DNA of 64,000 nucleotides, taken from the NCBI RefSeq assembly GCF_023955655.1, contig NZ_JAMXHT010000003.1, positions 496,001 to 560,000 on the forward strand, in the 5' to 3' direction. The notes below the pieces were generated by a model. It did no database searches and was not told the origin of the DNA. It worked only from the letters and a program-made list of their open reading frames with translations. Positions 51,972 to 61,886 of the stretch are shown in pieces. Position numbers and translations under genes: made by a program. Source of the stretch: Ralstonia soli (GTDB lineage Bacteria > Pseudomonadota > Gammaproteobacteria > Burkholderiales > Burkholderiaceae). Positions within the stretch are counted from its first letter, which is position 1; every line of letters begins with the position of its first letter.

Positions 51972-54026
51972 ATGAGCACCATCCAGGAAGGCGCCCTGCT
52001 GTGGACGCCCTCGGCGGATTTCATCGCCAATGCGCGTCTGACGCATTACCTCGACTGGCTTGCACGCGAACGCGGCCTGCGCTTCTCGGCCACCACGCCC
52101 GAGGGCTACGCGCAGCTCTGGGACTGGTCCACCACTGAACTCGAAGCGTTCTGGACCTCCGTCTGGGACTACCTCGACCTGCGCGCCTCCACGCCTTTCA
52201 CGCAGATGCTCGGCGACCGCACCATGCCCGGTGCGCAATGGCTGGTCGGCGCCAAGCTGAACTACGTCGACCAGGTGATGCGGCACGTGGAAGAAGGAGG
52301 CAACCCCGAACGCCCCGCCATCCGCTACGCCAGTGAGACGAAACCGCTGGCTGATCTGTCATGGCGCGCGCTGCGCCAGCGCGTTGCCTCGCTGGCCGAT
52401 GCGCTCCGCAACATGGGCGTGGTGCCCGGCGACCGCGTGGCCGCGTATCTGTCGAACACGCCGGACGCCATCATCGCGTTCCTTGCCACGGCCAGTGTCG
52501 GGGCGATCTGGTCGGTCTGCGCGCCCGACATGGGCGAGGTAGCCGTCACCGATCGCTTTCGCCAGATCGAACCGAAGGTGCTGATCGCGGTGGATGGCTA
52601 TCACTACGGTGGTCGCGCGTTCGACCGCACCGGCGTGGTCGCGGAGATGGTCGCCGCGTTGCCGACGGTCGAGCACCTCGTGCTCGTGCCGCAGTTGCAC
52701 GGCGAGATTGACCGCGCGCGCTTCCCGCAAGCCGAGCACTGGCGCGACCTCACGGCCAACGACGTGCCGCTCGTCGTGACACCCGTGGCGGCCGATCACC
52801 CGCTGTGGATCTTGTATTCGTCCGGCACTACCGGCATGCCCAAGCCCATCGTGCACGGCCACGGCGGCCTGCTGCTGGTGCAGACGATGATGGGCGCGCT
52901 GCACCTCGATCTCGGCCCCAGCGACGTCTACCACTGGTACAGCAGCACCGGCTGGGTCATGTGGAATTCGCAGGCAAGCGGCCTGCTTGGCGGCGTCACG
53001 CTCGCCATCTACGACGGCAATCCCGGCACGCCCGATCTCAATACGCTGTGGCGCTTCGCCCAGGATGCGGGCGTGACGTTCTTCGGCGCGGGCGCGGCGT
53101 TCTTCGCCAATTGCCTGAAGGCCGGCATCGAACCCGGGCGAGATTTTGATCTATCGAAACTACGCGCAATCGGCTCGACCGGCTCGCCGCTCTCGGCCGA
53201 GGCGTACGACTGGATCTACCGCCACGTAAAGGCCGACGTGTGGCTCAACCCGATCTCGGGCGGCACCGATTTTGCCGGCTGCTTCGTGGGCGGCGTCGCC
53301 ACCCTGCCCGTCTATGCCGGCGAGATGCAGTGCCGAAACCTCGGCTCGCGCGTGGAAGCCCTGGACGAAGCTGGTCAACCGCTCATCGACGCCGTGGGCG
53401 AGCTGGTGTGCACCGCGCCCATTCCGTCGATGCCGCTGTTCTTCTGGGGCGATACCGACGGCAGCCGCTACCGCGACAGCTACTTCGACATGTACCCCGG
53501 CCAGTGGCGCCACGGCGACTGGATCAAGATCACCCCGCGCGGCGGCGCCATCATCTACGGCCGGTCGGATGCCACCATCAACCGCCACGGCATCCGCATG
53601 GGCACGGCCGAGCTGTACCGCGTGGTGGAAGACTTGCCGGAAGTGCTCGACAGCCTGGTGGTCGATCTGGAATTCCTCGGGCGCGAGTCGTTCATGCCCT
53701 TGTTCGTGGTGCTGCGCGATGGTGCCGCGCTGGACGACACGCTGCGCAACACCATCAACGCGCGCATCAAGGCCGGGTTGTCGGCGCGGCACGTGCCCAA
53801 CGTGATCGTGCAGGCGCCGGGGGTGCCGCGCACGCTCTCGGGCAAGAAGATGGAAGTGCCGATCAAGAAGCTGCTGCTGGGCGCGCCACCCGAGCGCATC
53901 GCCAACCCCGATGCAATGGCCAACCCCGACGTGCTGGCGTGGTATGTAGACTACGCACGTACGTTCGCAACGCAGAGTGGCCCTGCCGGCGAAGCCGCGC
54001 CGGCGCTGGAATCCTGGCGGAGTTAG
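51972..54026 (+). CDS. Acetoacetyl-CoA synthetase
   Basis: A 684-residue acyl-adenylate enzyme. The AMP motif SSGTTGMPKPIVHGHGG lies near residue 283, YHWYSSTGWVMWNSQASGLL near 322, and the C-terminal GKKMEVPIKKLL holds the catalytic Lys. These match acetoacetyl-CoA synthetases rather than acetyl-CoA synthetases. Start at ATG 51972 with a perfect GGAGGAG; a frame running back to 51678 overlaps gabD. It would activate acetoacetate from polyhydroxybutyrate or ketone use. Confidence 0.92.
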   Translation: MSTIQEGALLWTPSADFIANARLTHYLDWLARERGLRFSATTPEGYAQLWDWSTTELEAFWTSVWDYLDLRASTPFTQMLGDRTMPGAQWLVGAKLNYVDQVMRHVEEGGNPERPAIRYASETKPLADLSWRALRQRVASLADALRNMGVVPGDRVAAYLSNTPDAIIAFLATASVGAIWSVCAPDMGEVAVTDRFRQIEPKVLIAVDGYHYGGRAFDRTGVVAEMVAALPTVEHLVLVPQLHGEIDRARFPQAEHWRDLTANDVPLVVTPVAADHPLWILYSSGTTGMPKPIVHGHGGLLLVQTMMGALHLDLGPSDVYHWYSSTGWVMWNSQASGLLGGVTLAIYDGNPGTPDLNTLWRFAQDAGVTFFGAGAAFFANCLKAGIEPGRDFDLSKLRAIGSTGSPLSAEAYDWIYRHVKADVWLNPISGGTDFAGCFVGGVATLPVYAGEMQCRNLGSRVEALDEAGQPLIDAVGELVCTAPIPSMPLFFWGDTDGSRYRDSYFDMYPGQWRHGDWIKITPRGGAIIYGRSDATINRHGIRMGTAELYRVVEDLPEVLDSLVVDLEFLGRESFMPLFVVLRDGAALDDTLRNTINARIKAGLSARHVPNVIVQAPGVPRTLSGKKMEVPIKKLLLGAPPERIANPDAMANPDVLAWYVDYARTFATQSGPAGEAAPALESWRS

Positions 54027-54156
54027 ACCGATCGATCGCCTCCGACCGCGCAAATTCGACTGATCGTACGATGGCATGGCACAGACAGGCTGACTAACGT
54101 ACAGCGTGTACCGGTGCATCAAGACACCGGGCTCGCTGCTGATACGGGGAGTCACC

Positions 54157-54873
54157 ATGCTTGCAACGACGAGCGTTCTCATCAAGACGGACGACGGCCG
54201 CGAGGCCTTGGCCGCGCGCCGCCACGACATGCAGATGCGCCAGCGCCATCTGCTCATCCTCATCGACGGTGCGCGCACCGTCGGACAGTTGCACCAGTTG
54301 CTGGGCGGCTGGCCCGATCTGGACGAACTGCTTGCCGGGCTGCAACAGGCGGGCATGGTCGACGTGCTGCCCAATGCCTTGCAACCGGACGCGCCGGCTG
54401 CCGCAGCCTTCGACCCCATCGCCCACTTCAACCGCCCCTTGTTCGACGAGCAAGCCGACGGCGGGCAGGCTGCCCTGTCAGACATCTACGGCGAGCTGCC
54501 ACCACTGACCGGCATGACGCTCGGCCTGCAGACCCAGGCCGCGGCTGCCAACGGGCCCGCCGCCAATGAACCGCAGCTGTGGGCGATCCCGCCTGCGCGG
54601 TCACCGCAGTCCGCCATCCCGCCCGCCATTCCCTCCGACTTGGCCGACGTGCTGCCCAACGTGGTCAAGGTGGAGCTGATGCGCCTGGCCATCCAGCACT
54701 TCGGCTCGGCTGCGGGCGCGGCCATGCCGCTGCTGCGCGCCAGCAAGGAAGACACACAATCGCTGTGCGACGTGATCGCCGCCTGTGCCAAGGCGGCCGC
54801 CCCGATGGCCGGCGAACGCGCTACCGCGAAGTTCGTGGATGCAGCGATGCGGGCCATGGCGCAGCGTCGGTAG
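54157..54873 (+). CDS. Conserved-looking protein of unknown function
   Basis: A 238-residue cytoplasmic protein. The N-terminal 70 residues (AARRHDMQMRQRHLLILIDG, TVGQLHQLLGGWPDLDELL) look like a winged-helix response-type domain; a Pro/Ala-rich linker follows and a C-terminal helical domain (ELMRLAIQHFGSAAGAAMPL) ends the protein. GGGGAG precedes ATG 54157. No function is recognised. Confidence 0.65.
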   Translation: MLATTSVLIKTDDGREALAARRHDMQMRQRHLLILIDGARTVGQLHQLLGGWPDLDELLAGLQQAGMVDVLPNALQPDAPAAAAFDPIAHFNRPLFDEQADGGQAALSDIYGELPPLTGMTLGLQTQAAAANGPAANEPQLWAIPPARSPQSAIPPAIPSDLADVLPNVVKVELMRLAIQHFGSAAGAAMPLLRASKEDTQSLCDVIAACAKAAAPMAGERATAKFVDAAMRAMAQRR

Positions 54874-54948
54874 GCGCCCCCGCGCTTGCTCTATGCTGCA
54901 AATTACGACCGGCATCCATTGCCGGCGGCCTGAGCAGGGGGAAGCGCC

Positions 54949-55545
54949 ATGTCCAAGATCCACGAATCGCCCATCCACGACCTGCGCCCCACGCAACTCA
55001 CCGTGGGCATGATCGAGGTGGAAGACAAGAAGAAGCACCTGATGTCGCTCACGCAGAAGGAGCAACAGGCCTTCATGCAAGCGCATCTCATTCCCGCCGT
55101 CCTCGGGCCGGACGGCAAGCTGTACATCACCGACCATCACCACCTCGGGCGCGCCGCGCTGGAAGCCGGCGTGGCGACCGGCTATTTCGAGGTGGAAGCC
55201 GATCTGTCCGCGCACCACATCGACGATTTCTGGAAGGCAATGGACAAGAACTGCTGGGTCCACCCACTCGACGAGCACGGTGTGCGGCACCACTACGTGG
55301 CCATCCCGGACAAGCTGAAAAAGCTCATCGACGACCCCTACCGCTCGCTTGCAGGCTACGTGCGCAACGCCGGCGGCTACGATAAGACGCCGACCGCCTT
55401 TGCCGAATTCGTGTGGGCCGATTTCTTCCGCCGCGCCATTCCGATTGAAGACCTGCAGGCGGATTTCCACGCAGCGGTGCAAGCCGCACTGCCGGTGGCC
55501 CATGGCAGGCTCGCAAGCGGGTTGCCGGGGTTCAAGGCGAAATAG
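54949..55545 (+). CDS. ParB-like nuclease-domain protein (ParBc_2 type)
   Basis: A 198-residue protein. DLRPTQLTVGMIEVEDKKKH begins it, and LYITDHHHLGRAALEAG is the ParB-like signature. The middle HHIDDFWKAMDKNCWVHPLD and KTPTAFAEFVWADFFRR follow the ParBc_2 family. These are not chromosome-partition ParB proteins; their substrate is unknown. AGGGGG lies before the ATG. Confidence 0.75.
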   Translation: MSKIHESPIHDLRPTQLTVGMIEVEDKKKHLMSLTQKEQQAFMQAHLIPAVLGPDGKLYITDHHHLGRAALEAGVATGYFEVEADLSAHHIDDFWKAMDKNCWVHPLDEHGVRHHYVAIPDKLKKLIDDPYRSLAGYVRNAGGYDKTPTAFAEFVWADFFRRAIPIEDLQADFHAAVQAALPVAHGRLASGLPGFKAK

Positions 55546-55761
55546 CCCGTCCCGCATCATGGGCCCCGGCCGTCTGGAGCCCGCGCACTCGGCCGAGGGC
55601 GCGCTGATTCAGCACGATGGAACGATCGTTTATCCCGCCGAAGAGCAAACGTAGCGGCAGCGAAATGCGACGTTCAAGTGCCAATAGCAGCACTTTCCAT
55701 GTCAGTGCCGGTGCTCGCAGCTTGCCCAGCCCCCAAAATCCCGCGTAGAATTGCGGGTTAC

Positions 55762-55835
55762 GCGGGCGTCGTATAATGGTAATACCCTAGCTTCCCAAGC
55801 TAGAGCCGTGGGTTCGATTCCCATCGCCCGCTCCA
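55762..55835 (+). tRNA. tRNA-Gly (CCC)
   Basis: A 74-nt tRNA: acceptor GCGGGCG with CGCCCGC, anticodon stem CTAGC/GCTAG around TTCCCAA (anticodon CCC), T-arm GTGGGTTCGATTCCCAT, discriminator T and encoded CCA. Confidence 0.96.
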
Positions 55836-55850
55836 CCGAACATAGTCTGA

Positions 55851-55873
55851 AGCCGCCCTCGGCGGCTTTTTTG
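55851..55873 (+). terminator. Terminator of tRNA-Gly
   Basis: AGCCGCC-CTC-GGCGGCT followed by six T, 15 bp after the tRNA. Confidence 0.85.
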
Positions 55874-55918
55874 TTGCCTGCCCGCCGCTCGATCGACGGG
55901 ATACGGCACGGGATCTTC

Positions 55919-56692
55919 ATGCAGCCCACCGACCAGCCGGGCACCGGCCCCGACGACATCACACCGGATTCGCAGGACACCAACGCCGCCGAAGGCACGG
56001 AAAACGGCGCCGAAGTCGGTCACCCGCGCCGCATCCGCTCGTTCGTGCGTCGCGCCGGCCGCACCTCGACCGGCCAGCAGCGCGCCATCGACGAACTCGG
56101 ACCGCGCTTCCAACTGCCCTACGCTGCCGAGCCGCTCGATTGGGAAGCTGCCTTCGGCCGCACGGGTGCCAAGCGCATCTTCGAGATCGGTTTCGGCATG
56201 GGCGAGACCACCGCGCACATCGCGCAGCTGCGTCCCGACGATGATTTCCTCGGCGTGGAAGTGCACGAGCCGGGCGTGGGCGCACTGCTCAAGCTGATCG
56301 GTGAACGCGAGATCGGCAACATCCGCATCTGTTCGCACGATGCGGTGGAAGTGCTGGCGCACATGATTCCGGAAGGCACGCTGGATGGCATTCACGTGTT
56401 CTTCCCCGACCCGTGGCACAAGAAGCGCCACAACAAGCGGCGTCTGATCCAGGGCCCGTTCGTGGCGCGCCTGGCGGCGCATCTGAAGCCGGGCGGCTAT
56501 CTGCATTGCGCGACGGACTGGGAGGAATACGCCCACCAGATGCTCGAGGTGCTGTCCGCCGAGCCCCTGCTCGAGAACACCGCCGACGGCTTCGCGCCCC
56601 GCCCCGACTATCGCCCCGTCACCAAGTTCGAGAAGCGCGGCCTGCGCCTCGGGCACGGCGTGTGGGACGTGGTCTTCCGCAAGCGCGGTTGA
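55919..56692 (+). CDS. trmB: tRNA (guanine-N7)-methyltransferase
   Basis: A 257-residue SAM enzyme that methylates G46 of tRNA. The SAM motif is [12 protein letters not shown] near residue 80; [20 protein letters not shown] is the family signature. The N-terminal 55 residues are a variable acidic then basic extension. ATG 55919 is the first start after the tRNA-Gly terminator. Confidence 0.94.
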   Translation: MQPTDQPGTGPDDITPDSQDTNAAEGTENGAEVGHPRRIRSFVRRAGRTSTGQQRAIDELGPRFQLPYAAEPLDWEAAFGRTGAKRIFEIGFGMGETTAHIAQLRPDDDFLGVEVHEPGVGALLKLIGEREIGNIRICSHDAVEVLAHMIPEGTLDGIHVFFPDPWHKKRHNKRRLIQGPFVARLAAHLKPGGYLHCATDWEEYAHQMLEVLSAEPLLENTADGFAPRPDYRPVTKFEKRGLRLGHGVWDVVFRKRG

Positions 56693-56711
56693 CCACATCC
56701 ACGCGCCTCAG

Positions 56712-57824
56712 TTAGCGCGCGCCGAAATGCGTCTCGCCGAAGAGGTTCTTGGCGTGACGCGGAAAGGCGCGCCAGTATTGCGGCGGCGCCTTGACGGTGG
56801 CGCCCAACTCAGCAGCGGCGGCCCACGCCCAGTGCGGGTTGTAGAGGAATGCGCGGCCAACGGCCACCAGATCCGCACGCCCCTGCGCAACGATGGCCTC
56901 TGCCTCGTGCGCCTCGTTGATCAGGCCGACGGCGATGGTCGGGATATCCGCTTCGTTGCGGATCTTCTCGGCAAACGGCACCTGGTAGCCGGTCGACAGG
57001 GGAATCTGCTGCAGCGGCGACACGCCGCCTGACGACGCGTCGATCCAGTCGCACCCCCGCGCGCGCAACGCCTGCGCAAACACCACGGAATCTTCCGGCG
57101 TCCAGCCGCCCTCCACCCAATCGGTGGCCGACACGCGCACGCCTACCGGGATGTTGTCCGGCACCACGGCGCGCACCGCATCGAAAATCTCCAGCGGATA
57201 ACGCATGCGATTCTCGCGCGAACCGCCGTACGCGTCGGTGCGCTGGTTGGCGATGGGCGAGAGGAATTCGTGCAGGAGATAGCCGTGCGCGCAGTGCAGC
57301 TCGATGGCTGCCATACCCAGGCGCACTGCACGGCGCGCCGTGTCGACAAACTGGTCGCGCACGAGTGCGAGGTCCGCATCGGTCATCTCACGCGGGGCAC
57401 GCTCTTCGGGGCGCTGCGATAGCGCCGAGGGGCCCATCGTTTCCCAACCGCCCGCGTCGAGCGGCAACAACGCGCCGCCCTCCCACGGACGTGCACTCGA
57501 CGCCTTGCGGCCGGCGTGCGCGATCTGCATGCCGATCGGCACCAGCGCGTTCTGGCGGATGGCCGCGAGCGTGTCCGCCAGCGCCGCCTCGGTGGCGTCA
57601 TCCCACAAACCCAAGCAGCCGTTCGTAATGCGCCCTTCCGGCGACACGGCGGTCGCCTCGATCATCAGCAGGCCGGCGCCCGAAAGCGAAAGACTGCCCA
57701 GATGCGTGTGATGCCATGCCGTGGCCCGGCCATGATCGGCTGAGTACTGGCACATCGGCGAGATGACGATGCGGTTCTCAAGCGTGAGACCGCGCAGGGA
57801 GAAAGGCTGGAAGAGTGCACTCAT
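56712..57824 (-). CDS. NADH:flavin oxidoreductase, old yellow enzyme (YqjM-like)
   Basis: A 370-residue FMN enzyme. The start is ALFQPFSLRGLTLENRIVIS; the active-site IELHCAHGYLLHEFLSPIAN, with the His pair, and SSGGVSPLQQIPLSTGYQVP are YqjM-like; the FMN phosphate loop is VGRAFLYNPHWA. It reduces activated alkenes; the natural substrate is unknown. Convergent with trmB, 19 bp apart. Confidence 0.88.
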   Translation of the reverse strand: MSALFQPFSLRGLTLENRIVISPMCQYSADHGRATAWHHTHLGSLSLSGAGLLMIEATAVSPEGRITNGCLGLWDDATEAALADTLAAIRQNALVPIGMQIAHAGRKASSARPWEGGALLPLDAGGWETMGPSALSQRPEERAPREMTDADLALVRDQFVDTARRAVRLGMAAIELHCAHGYLLHEFLSPIANQRTDAYGGSRENRMRYPLEIFDAVRAVVPDNIPVGVRVSATDWVEGGWTPEDSVVFAQALRARGCDWIDASSGGVSPLQQIPLSTGYQVPFAEKIRNEADIPTIAVGLINEAHEAEAIVAQGRADLVAVGRAFLYNPHWAWAAAAELGATVKAPPQYWRAFPRHAKNLFGETHFGAR

Positions 57825-57935
57825 GATCGGGAGATTCGGTAGTCAGCGGCTGACGAGGAAACCGCCAGTGTGTCCGAATCCACCCGATCGTGCAGACGGC
57901 GCGAAAGCCCACGCCGAGGTAGGGAATTGCCCGGC

Positions 57936-58817
57936 TCAGGCCTGCCAGGCGATCAGGTGCGTGTACGCCGTCACCAGCACGATGATGCCGAAGATGATCC
58001 GGTACCACGCAAAGCCGCGGAAGTCGTGCGTGGCAATGAACTTCAGCAGCCAGCGCACGCAGAAGAACGCCGAGATGAACGCCGCCACAAAGCCCACCGC
58101 AAAGATCGACAGATCGTCGGCCGACAGCAGCGCGCGCGACTTGTACAGCTCGTACACCGTTGCGCCAAAAATCACGGGAATCGCCAGGAAGAACGAGAAC
58201 TCCGTCGCCACCTTGCGCGAGAGGCCGAACAGCAGCCCGCCGATGATGGTCGAGCCCGAGCGCGACGTACCCGGAATCAGCGCAAAGCACTGCGCAAAGC
58301 CCACCTTGATGGCGTCGGAGATGCGCAGGTCATCCAGCGTCTCGATGCGCGGCGCGCCAGCCTTGGCGGCCTCGAGCAGCGCATTGGCGCGCGGGTCGTG
58401 CGTCTCACCGCGATGGCGCTCGCGCCATTCGGCCCACAAGATCACGAAGCCACCGATGATGAATGCCGACGCCACCACGATCGGGTTGAACAGGTGCGCC
58501 TTGATCGCCTTGCCGAAGATCAGCGCGAGCGTGATCGCAGGAATCGTCGCCACGATCACGTTGATGGCAAAACGTTGCTGGCGCGGATCGTTGGGCAGGC
58601 CGCGCACCACGTCGATGATCTTGTGGCGGAACTCCCAGCACACCGCCAGGATGGCGCCGAACTGGATCACGATCTCGAAGATCTTGCCCTTTTCGTCATT
58701 GAAGTCGAGCAGTTGGCCCGCGAGGATCAGGTGGCCGGTGCTGGAGATGGGAAGGAACTCGGTCAGGCCTTCGACGATGCCGAGAATCAGCGCTTTGATG
58801 GCGAGTGCGATGTCCAT
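57936..58817 (-). CDS. uppP: Undecaprenyl-diphosphatase UppP (BacA)
   Basis: A 293-residue inner membrane protein. The two family signatures are [20 protein letters not shown] near residues 13-32 and [20 protein letters not shown] near 180-199. It recycles the lipid carrier for peptidoglycan and gives bacitracin resistance. ATG 58817. Confidence 0.95.
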   Translation of the reverse strand: MDIALAIKALILGIVEGLTEFLPISSTGHLILAGQLLDFNDEKGKIFEIVIQFGAILAVCWEFRHKIIDVVRGLPNDPRQQRFAINVIVATIPAITLALIFGKAIKAHLFNPIVVASAFIIGGFVILWAEWRERHRGETHDPRANALLEAAKAGAPRIETLDDLRISDAIKVGFAQCFALIPGTSRSGSTIIGGLLFGLSRKVATEFSFFLAIPVIFGATVYELYKSRALLSADDLSIFAVGFVAAFISAFFCVRWLLKFIATHDFRGFAWYRIIFGIIVLVTAYTHLIAWQA

Positions 58818-58869
58818 GCAGTGGGCAAAGAGGGAGAAGAAAAACGAAGCGCTGGGCGTACAGCGAAGC

Positions 58870-59457
58870 TTATGGCCGCTTGGCCTGGACGTGCACGCCT
58901 TCGGGCAAAACCGTGATTGTACCGGGCTCTACGGCAATTCCAGCCACTTTCAACTGCTCGGGCTTGAACGTGTAGACGGCGTAGTCATTGAGCAACTGCC
59001 CCGCGATCAACGAGCCGATCGCGCTGATCTGCGGGCCCACGCCGCCGGGCACGTTCTGCAGGTCGAAGCGGTCGACACTGGGTTGATCGAGGCGAATGGA
59101 GCGCGTGGGGGCGTCATAGTGCAGCCCGCTGGACACCGCCAGAGGCCCTGTCAGCGGCTGGCGGAACAGGCCGCTTTCCACCTGCGCATCGGCCTGGATA
59201 GCGATGCGGTTGCGCCCCGGATCAAGCGACACCTGCGGGTTGGACAGCGTCACGTCAAAGAAGCCGAGAAAGCGCCGCTGAAACGGAAACTTGCGGGCCA
59301 CCGCGTCCTGCATCTGGCCGCGCGAGAAGGTATAGCCATCGCCCGTCCAGCCGGTGGGCATGCAGGCGACCAGCACGGCGGCAATGGCCACCGCAACCGC
59401 GGCAGCGCCTGCCCACCAGCGCATGCGTCGGGATGGCGTGTTGGAAGGTTCGGTCAT
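58870..59457 (-). CDS. DUF1439 lipoprotein
   Basis: A 195-residue lipoprotein. A basic start and hydrophobic helix lead to lipobox AVLVAC with Cys32. The mature part ([40 protein letters not shown]) matches DUF1439 proteins of the LptE/YceB type. It is likely in the outer or inner membrane facing the periplasm. It lies 52 bp upstream of uppP. Confidence 0.82.
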   Translation of the reverse strand: MTEPSNTPSRRMRWWAGAAAVAVAIAAVLVACMPTGWTGDGYTFSRGQMQDAVARKFPFQRRFLGFFDVTLSNPQVSLDPGRNRIAIQADAQVESGLFRQPLTGPLAVSSGLHYDAPTRSIRLDQPSVDRFDLQNVPGGVGPQISAIGSLIAGQLLNDYAVYTFKPEQLKVAGIAVEPGTITVLPEGVHVQAKRP

Positions 59458-59463
59458 GGCAAA

Positions 59464-59718
59464 TCAGGATGCGGTGTCGATCTCGAGTCGGGTCAGGAAC
59501 TGCATGGCGTGCGTGGAAGAAGCGCCGCACATGTCGGGCTCGGGCTGCAGGCTGCCGCACACGGCGGGCCGCTCCGGATGCCCAAAGATACGACAGCGAT
59601 TGGCCCCATCGAGTTGCGCGCAGCGCACGCCCGCCGGCTTGCCGTTCGGCATGCCGGGAATGGGGCTGGAGATGGAAGGCGCGATGCAGCACGCGCCGCA
59701 GTGGGGTCGGCAGTCCAT
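59464..59718 (-). CDS. YkgJ-type cysteine cluster protein
   Basis: An 84-residue protein starting [20 protein letters not shown], then [29 protein letters not shown] and DMCG. The CxxxCxxCC pattern and CRIF are those of YkgJ zinc/iron-binding proteins. It lies 6 bp upstream of the lipoprotein gene. ATG 59718 is chosen because the motif begins there. Confidence 0.82.
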   Translation of the reverse strand: MDCRPHCGACCIAPSISSPIPGMPNGKPAGVRCAQLDGANRCRIFGHPERPAVCGSLQPEPDMCGASSTHAMQFLTRLEIDTAS

Positions 59719-59807
59719 GGCCGTCCGGATCGATGAAATCGGGGCGAAAACCGCTATTGTGCACCAGCACAATCGAGGCCCAGTCCGATTGACAATGCCG
59801 ATGCCGC

Positions 59808-59836
59808 TTGACCCACCCCGGCGGCATGCGTACATT
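59808..59836 (+). promoter_or_regulatory. Likely promoter of the tetR-pcm-rhodanese-tolC run
   Basis: TTGACC (59808-59813), a 17-bp spacer and TACATT (59831-59836). It precedes the TetR gene by 75 bp and lies in the divergent gap with the YkgJ-type gene. Confidence 0.55.
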
Positions 59837-59910
59837 AATGACCGGAAAGTAAGTTATCTGTGAGTCAGTGACATTGCCCGCTGGCTGACGCCCTACCGCA
59901 GTTGCCCGCC

Positions 59911-60663
59911 GTGACCGATCGAGATTCTGACGCCTCCTCCAAACGCTGGACCCGCCGTAAAGAAGCCCGCCCGCAGGAACTGGTCGCCGCCGCGCTGAAC
60001 CTGTTCGTGGCGCGCGGCTATGCGGCCACGCGCCTGGAAGATGTGGCCTCGGCGGCCGGCGTGTCCAAGGGCACGGTCTATCTGTATTTCGCCAACAAGG
60101 AAGAACTCTTCAAGGCCGTGGTGCAGGAAAACCTGCTGCCGGCGCTGGCCGAGGGCGAAGCGTTCATCGACGCCTTCGACGGCACCACCGAGGCCCTGCT
60201 GCACGAGATCCTGATGGGCTGGTGGGAGCTGATTGGCGAGTCCCCCGCCTCGGGCCTCACCAAGCTGCTGATGGCCGAGTCGGGCAACTTCCCCGATCTG
60301 GCGCAGTACTACCACGAGGAAGTCATCGACCGCTGCGACCGCCTGTTCGCCCGCATCCTGGAGCGCGGCATGGCACGCGGCGAATTCCGCAACGTTGACG
60401 TCGACCTGAGCACGCTGGCCATGGTCGCGCCGATGCTCTTCCTGATGCAGTGGAAGCACTCGTTCGGCCCGTGCTCGCACCGGGAGCTGGATCCTCGGGC
60501 GTTCATCTCGCACATGGTGTCGCTGTTGCTGCACGGCGTGCTGCGCAATCCGGCGGTGGGCGCGACCATTCCGCCGCTGCCGCCGCTTACCGAACAACCG
60601 TGGCGCACGCTGCCCAAGGGCCCCGAAGGGACCGACACCCCCGATGAAGGCGCCACGCCATGA
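59911..60663 (+). CDS. TetR-family regulator
   Basis: A 250-residue regulator. The helix-turn-helix RLEDVASAAGVSKGTVYLYF is near residues 37-56. The long ligand domain follows, with a proline-rich tail. Start GTG 59911, with an alternative TTG 9 nt upstream; neither has a good ribosome site. It heads a plus-strand series ending in TolC, so it may regulate efflux, in the manner of AcrR. Confidence 0.85.
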   Translation: MTDRDSDASSKRWTRRKEARPQELVAAALNLFVARGYAATRLEDVASAAGVSKGTVYLYFANKEELFKAVVQENLLPALAEGEAFIDAFDGTTEALLHEILMGWWELIGESPASGLTKLLMAESGNFPDLAQYYHEEVIDRCDRLFARILERGMARGEFRNVDVDLSTLAMVAPMLFLMQWKHSFGPCSHRELDPRAFISHMVSLLLHGVLRNPAVGATIPPLPPLTEQPWRTLPKGPEGTDTPDEGATP

Positions 60664-60749
60664 CAACGTCTGCCGGAATGTCCTCCGGACTTGCTAAAAT
60701 GCCGGGTTTCTCGTCAAACCCTCATTCGCCCCGCATGGAAGGCATGCCC

Positions 60750-61400
60750 ATGGACATCGAAAAATCCCGGTTCAACATGATCGAGCAGCAAATTCGTCCG
60801 TGGGACGTGCTCGATACCGACGTGCTCGACCTGCTGACGGTCGTCAAGCGCGAGCACTACGTGCCGGAGGCCTACCGCGCGCTGGCCTTCGTCGACATGG
60901 AAATCCCGCTGGCCGGCGGCCAGAACATGCTGGCGCCCCGCGTGGAAGCCCGCGTGCTGCAGGAGCTGGCCGTGCGCAAGCACGAAGACGTGCTGGAAAT
61001 CGGCGCGGGCTCCGGCTACATGGCCGCCCTGCTGGCCCATCGCGGCCGCCAGGTCACCACGCTGGACATCGTGCCGGAGCTGATCGCCTTCGCACGCGAC
61101 AACCTCACACGCAACGGCGTGACCAACGTCGACGTGGTCGAGGCCAGCGGCGCCAACGGCTGGGGCGATGGCCTGTACGACGTGATCTGCGTATCGGGTT
61201 CGGTGCCGGCCGTGCCGGAAGCGCTGCTCAAGCAGCTCAAGGTGGGTGGTCGCCTGTCGGTCTTCGTGGGCGGTGCGCCAGTCATAGAAGCGCAGCTCAT
61301 CACGCGCATCTCCAACACCGAGTACCAGACGCGCAACCTGTTCGAGACCTACGTCACGCCGCTGGTGGGCATTCCCGTCCCGTCGCAATTCCGCTTCTGA
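60750..61400 (+). CDS. Protein-L-isoaspartate O-methyltransferase-like protein
   Basis: A 216-residue SAM enzyme of the Pcm family. MIEQQIRPWDVLDTDVLDLL is the N-terminal helix, QNMLAPRVEARVLQEL the substrate side, and VLEIGAGSGYMAALLAH the SAM motif. It is not the canonical pcm next to surE/nlpD. Start at ATG 60750. It lies before the rhodanese gene. Confidence 0.87.
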   Translation: MDIEKSRFNMIEQQIRPWDVLDTDVLDLLTVVKREHYVPEAYRALAFVDMEIPLAGGQNMLAPRVEARVLQELAVRKHEDVLEIGAGSGYMAALLAHRGRQVTTLDIVPELIAFARDNLTRNGVTNVDVVEASGANGWGDGLYDVICVSGSVPAVPEALLKQLKVGGRLSVFVGGAPVIEAQLITRISNTEYQTRNLFETYVTPLVGIPVPSQFRF

Positions 61401-61437
61401 GCGTTTGATCCACCCCGCCGGCTCATCCCCAATCATC

Positions 61438-61770
61438 ATGCAACAGCTCGCTCCCACCGCCCTCGCTCAATGGCTCGCCGACGCATCGCGCGCGAAGCCC
61501 GTCCTGCTCGACGTGCGCTGGGCGGAGGAAGTGGAAATCTGCGCCATTCCGGGCATCACGCACATCCCGATGGATCAGATCCCGGCACGTGCCAGCGAGC
61601 TCAATGCTGACCAAGACATCGTCTGCATCTGCCACCACGGCGGACGCAGCGCGCAGGTTGCGCAGTTTCTGATTCAACGCGCCGGCTTTGATCCCGAGCG
61701 CGTCTACAACCTGCAAGGCGGCGTCCATGCCTGGGCCAACCAGGTGGACCCGCAGATGGCGACGTACTGA
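61438..61770 (+). CDS. Rhodanese-like sulfurtransferase
   Basis: A 110-residue single rhodanese domain. VLLDVRWAEEVEICAIPGIT and the active loop CHHGGRS, with Cys and Arg in place, are present, as is VYNLQGGVHAWANQVDP. It may pass sulfur or detoxify cyanide; its partner is unknown. Starts 37 bp after the Pcm-like gene. Confidence 0.9.
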   Translation: MQQLAPTALAQWLADASRAKPVLLDVRWAEEVEICAIPGITHIPMDQIPARASELNADQDIVCICHHGGRSAQVAQFLIQRAGFDPERVYNLQGGVHAWANQVDPQMATY

Positions 61771-61886
61771 TTGGGGAAGCCGCCGCCGGACGCACGCAGC
61801 TCACGCTCCTACGGGCGGTGAGCTGTCTCTGACGCGTCCGCGCTGCCTTCCGAACGCGAACGTTTTCCTCCTCGCTCGGGGGCTTT

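Noticed and set aside
53160-54485. A 441-codon minus-strand frame
   Set aside because: Antisense to acetoacetyl-CoA synthetase and the next gene; low-complexity His/Arg content.
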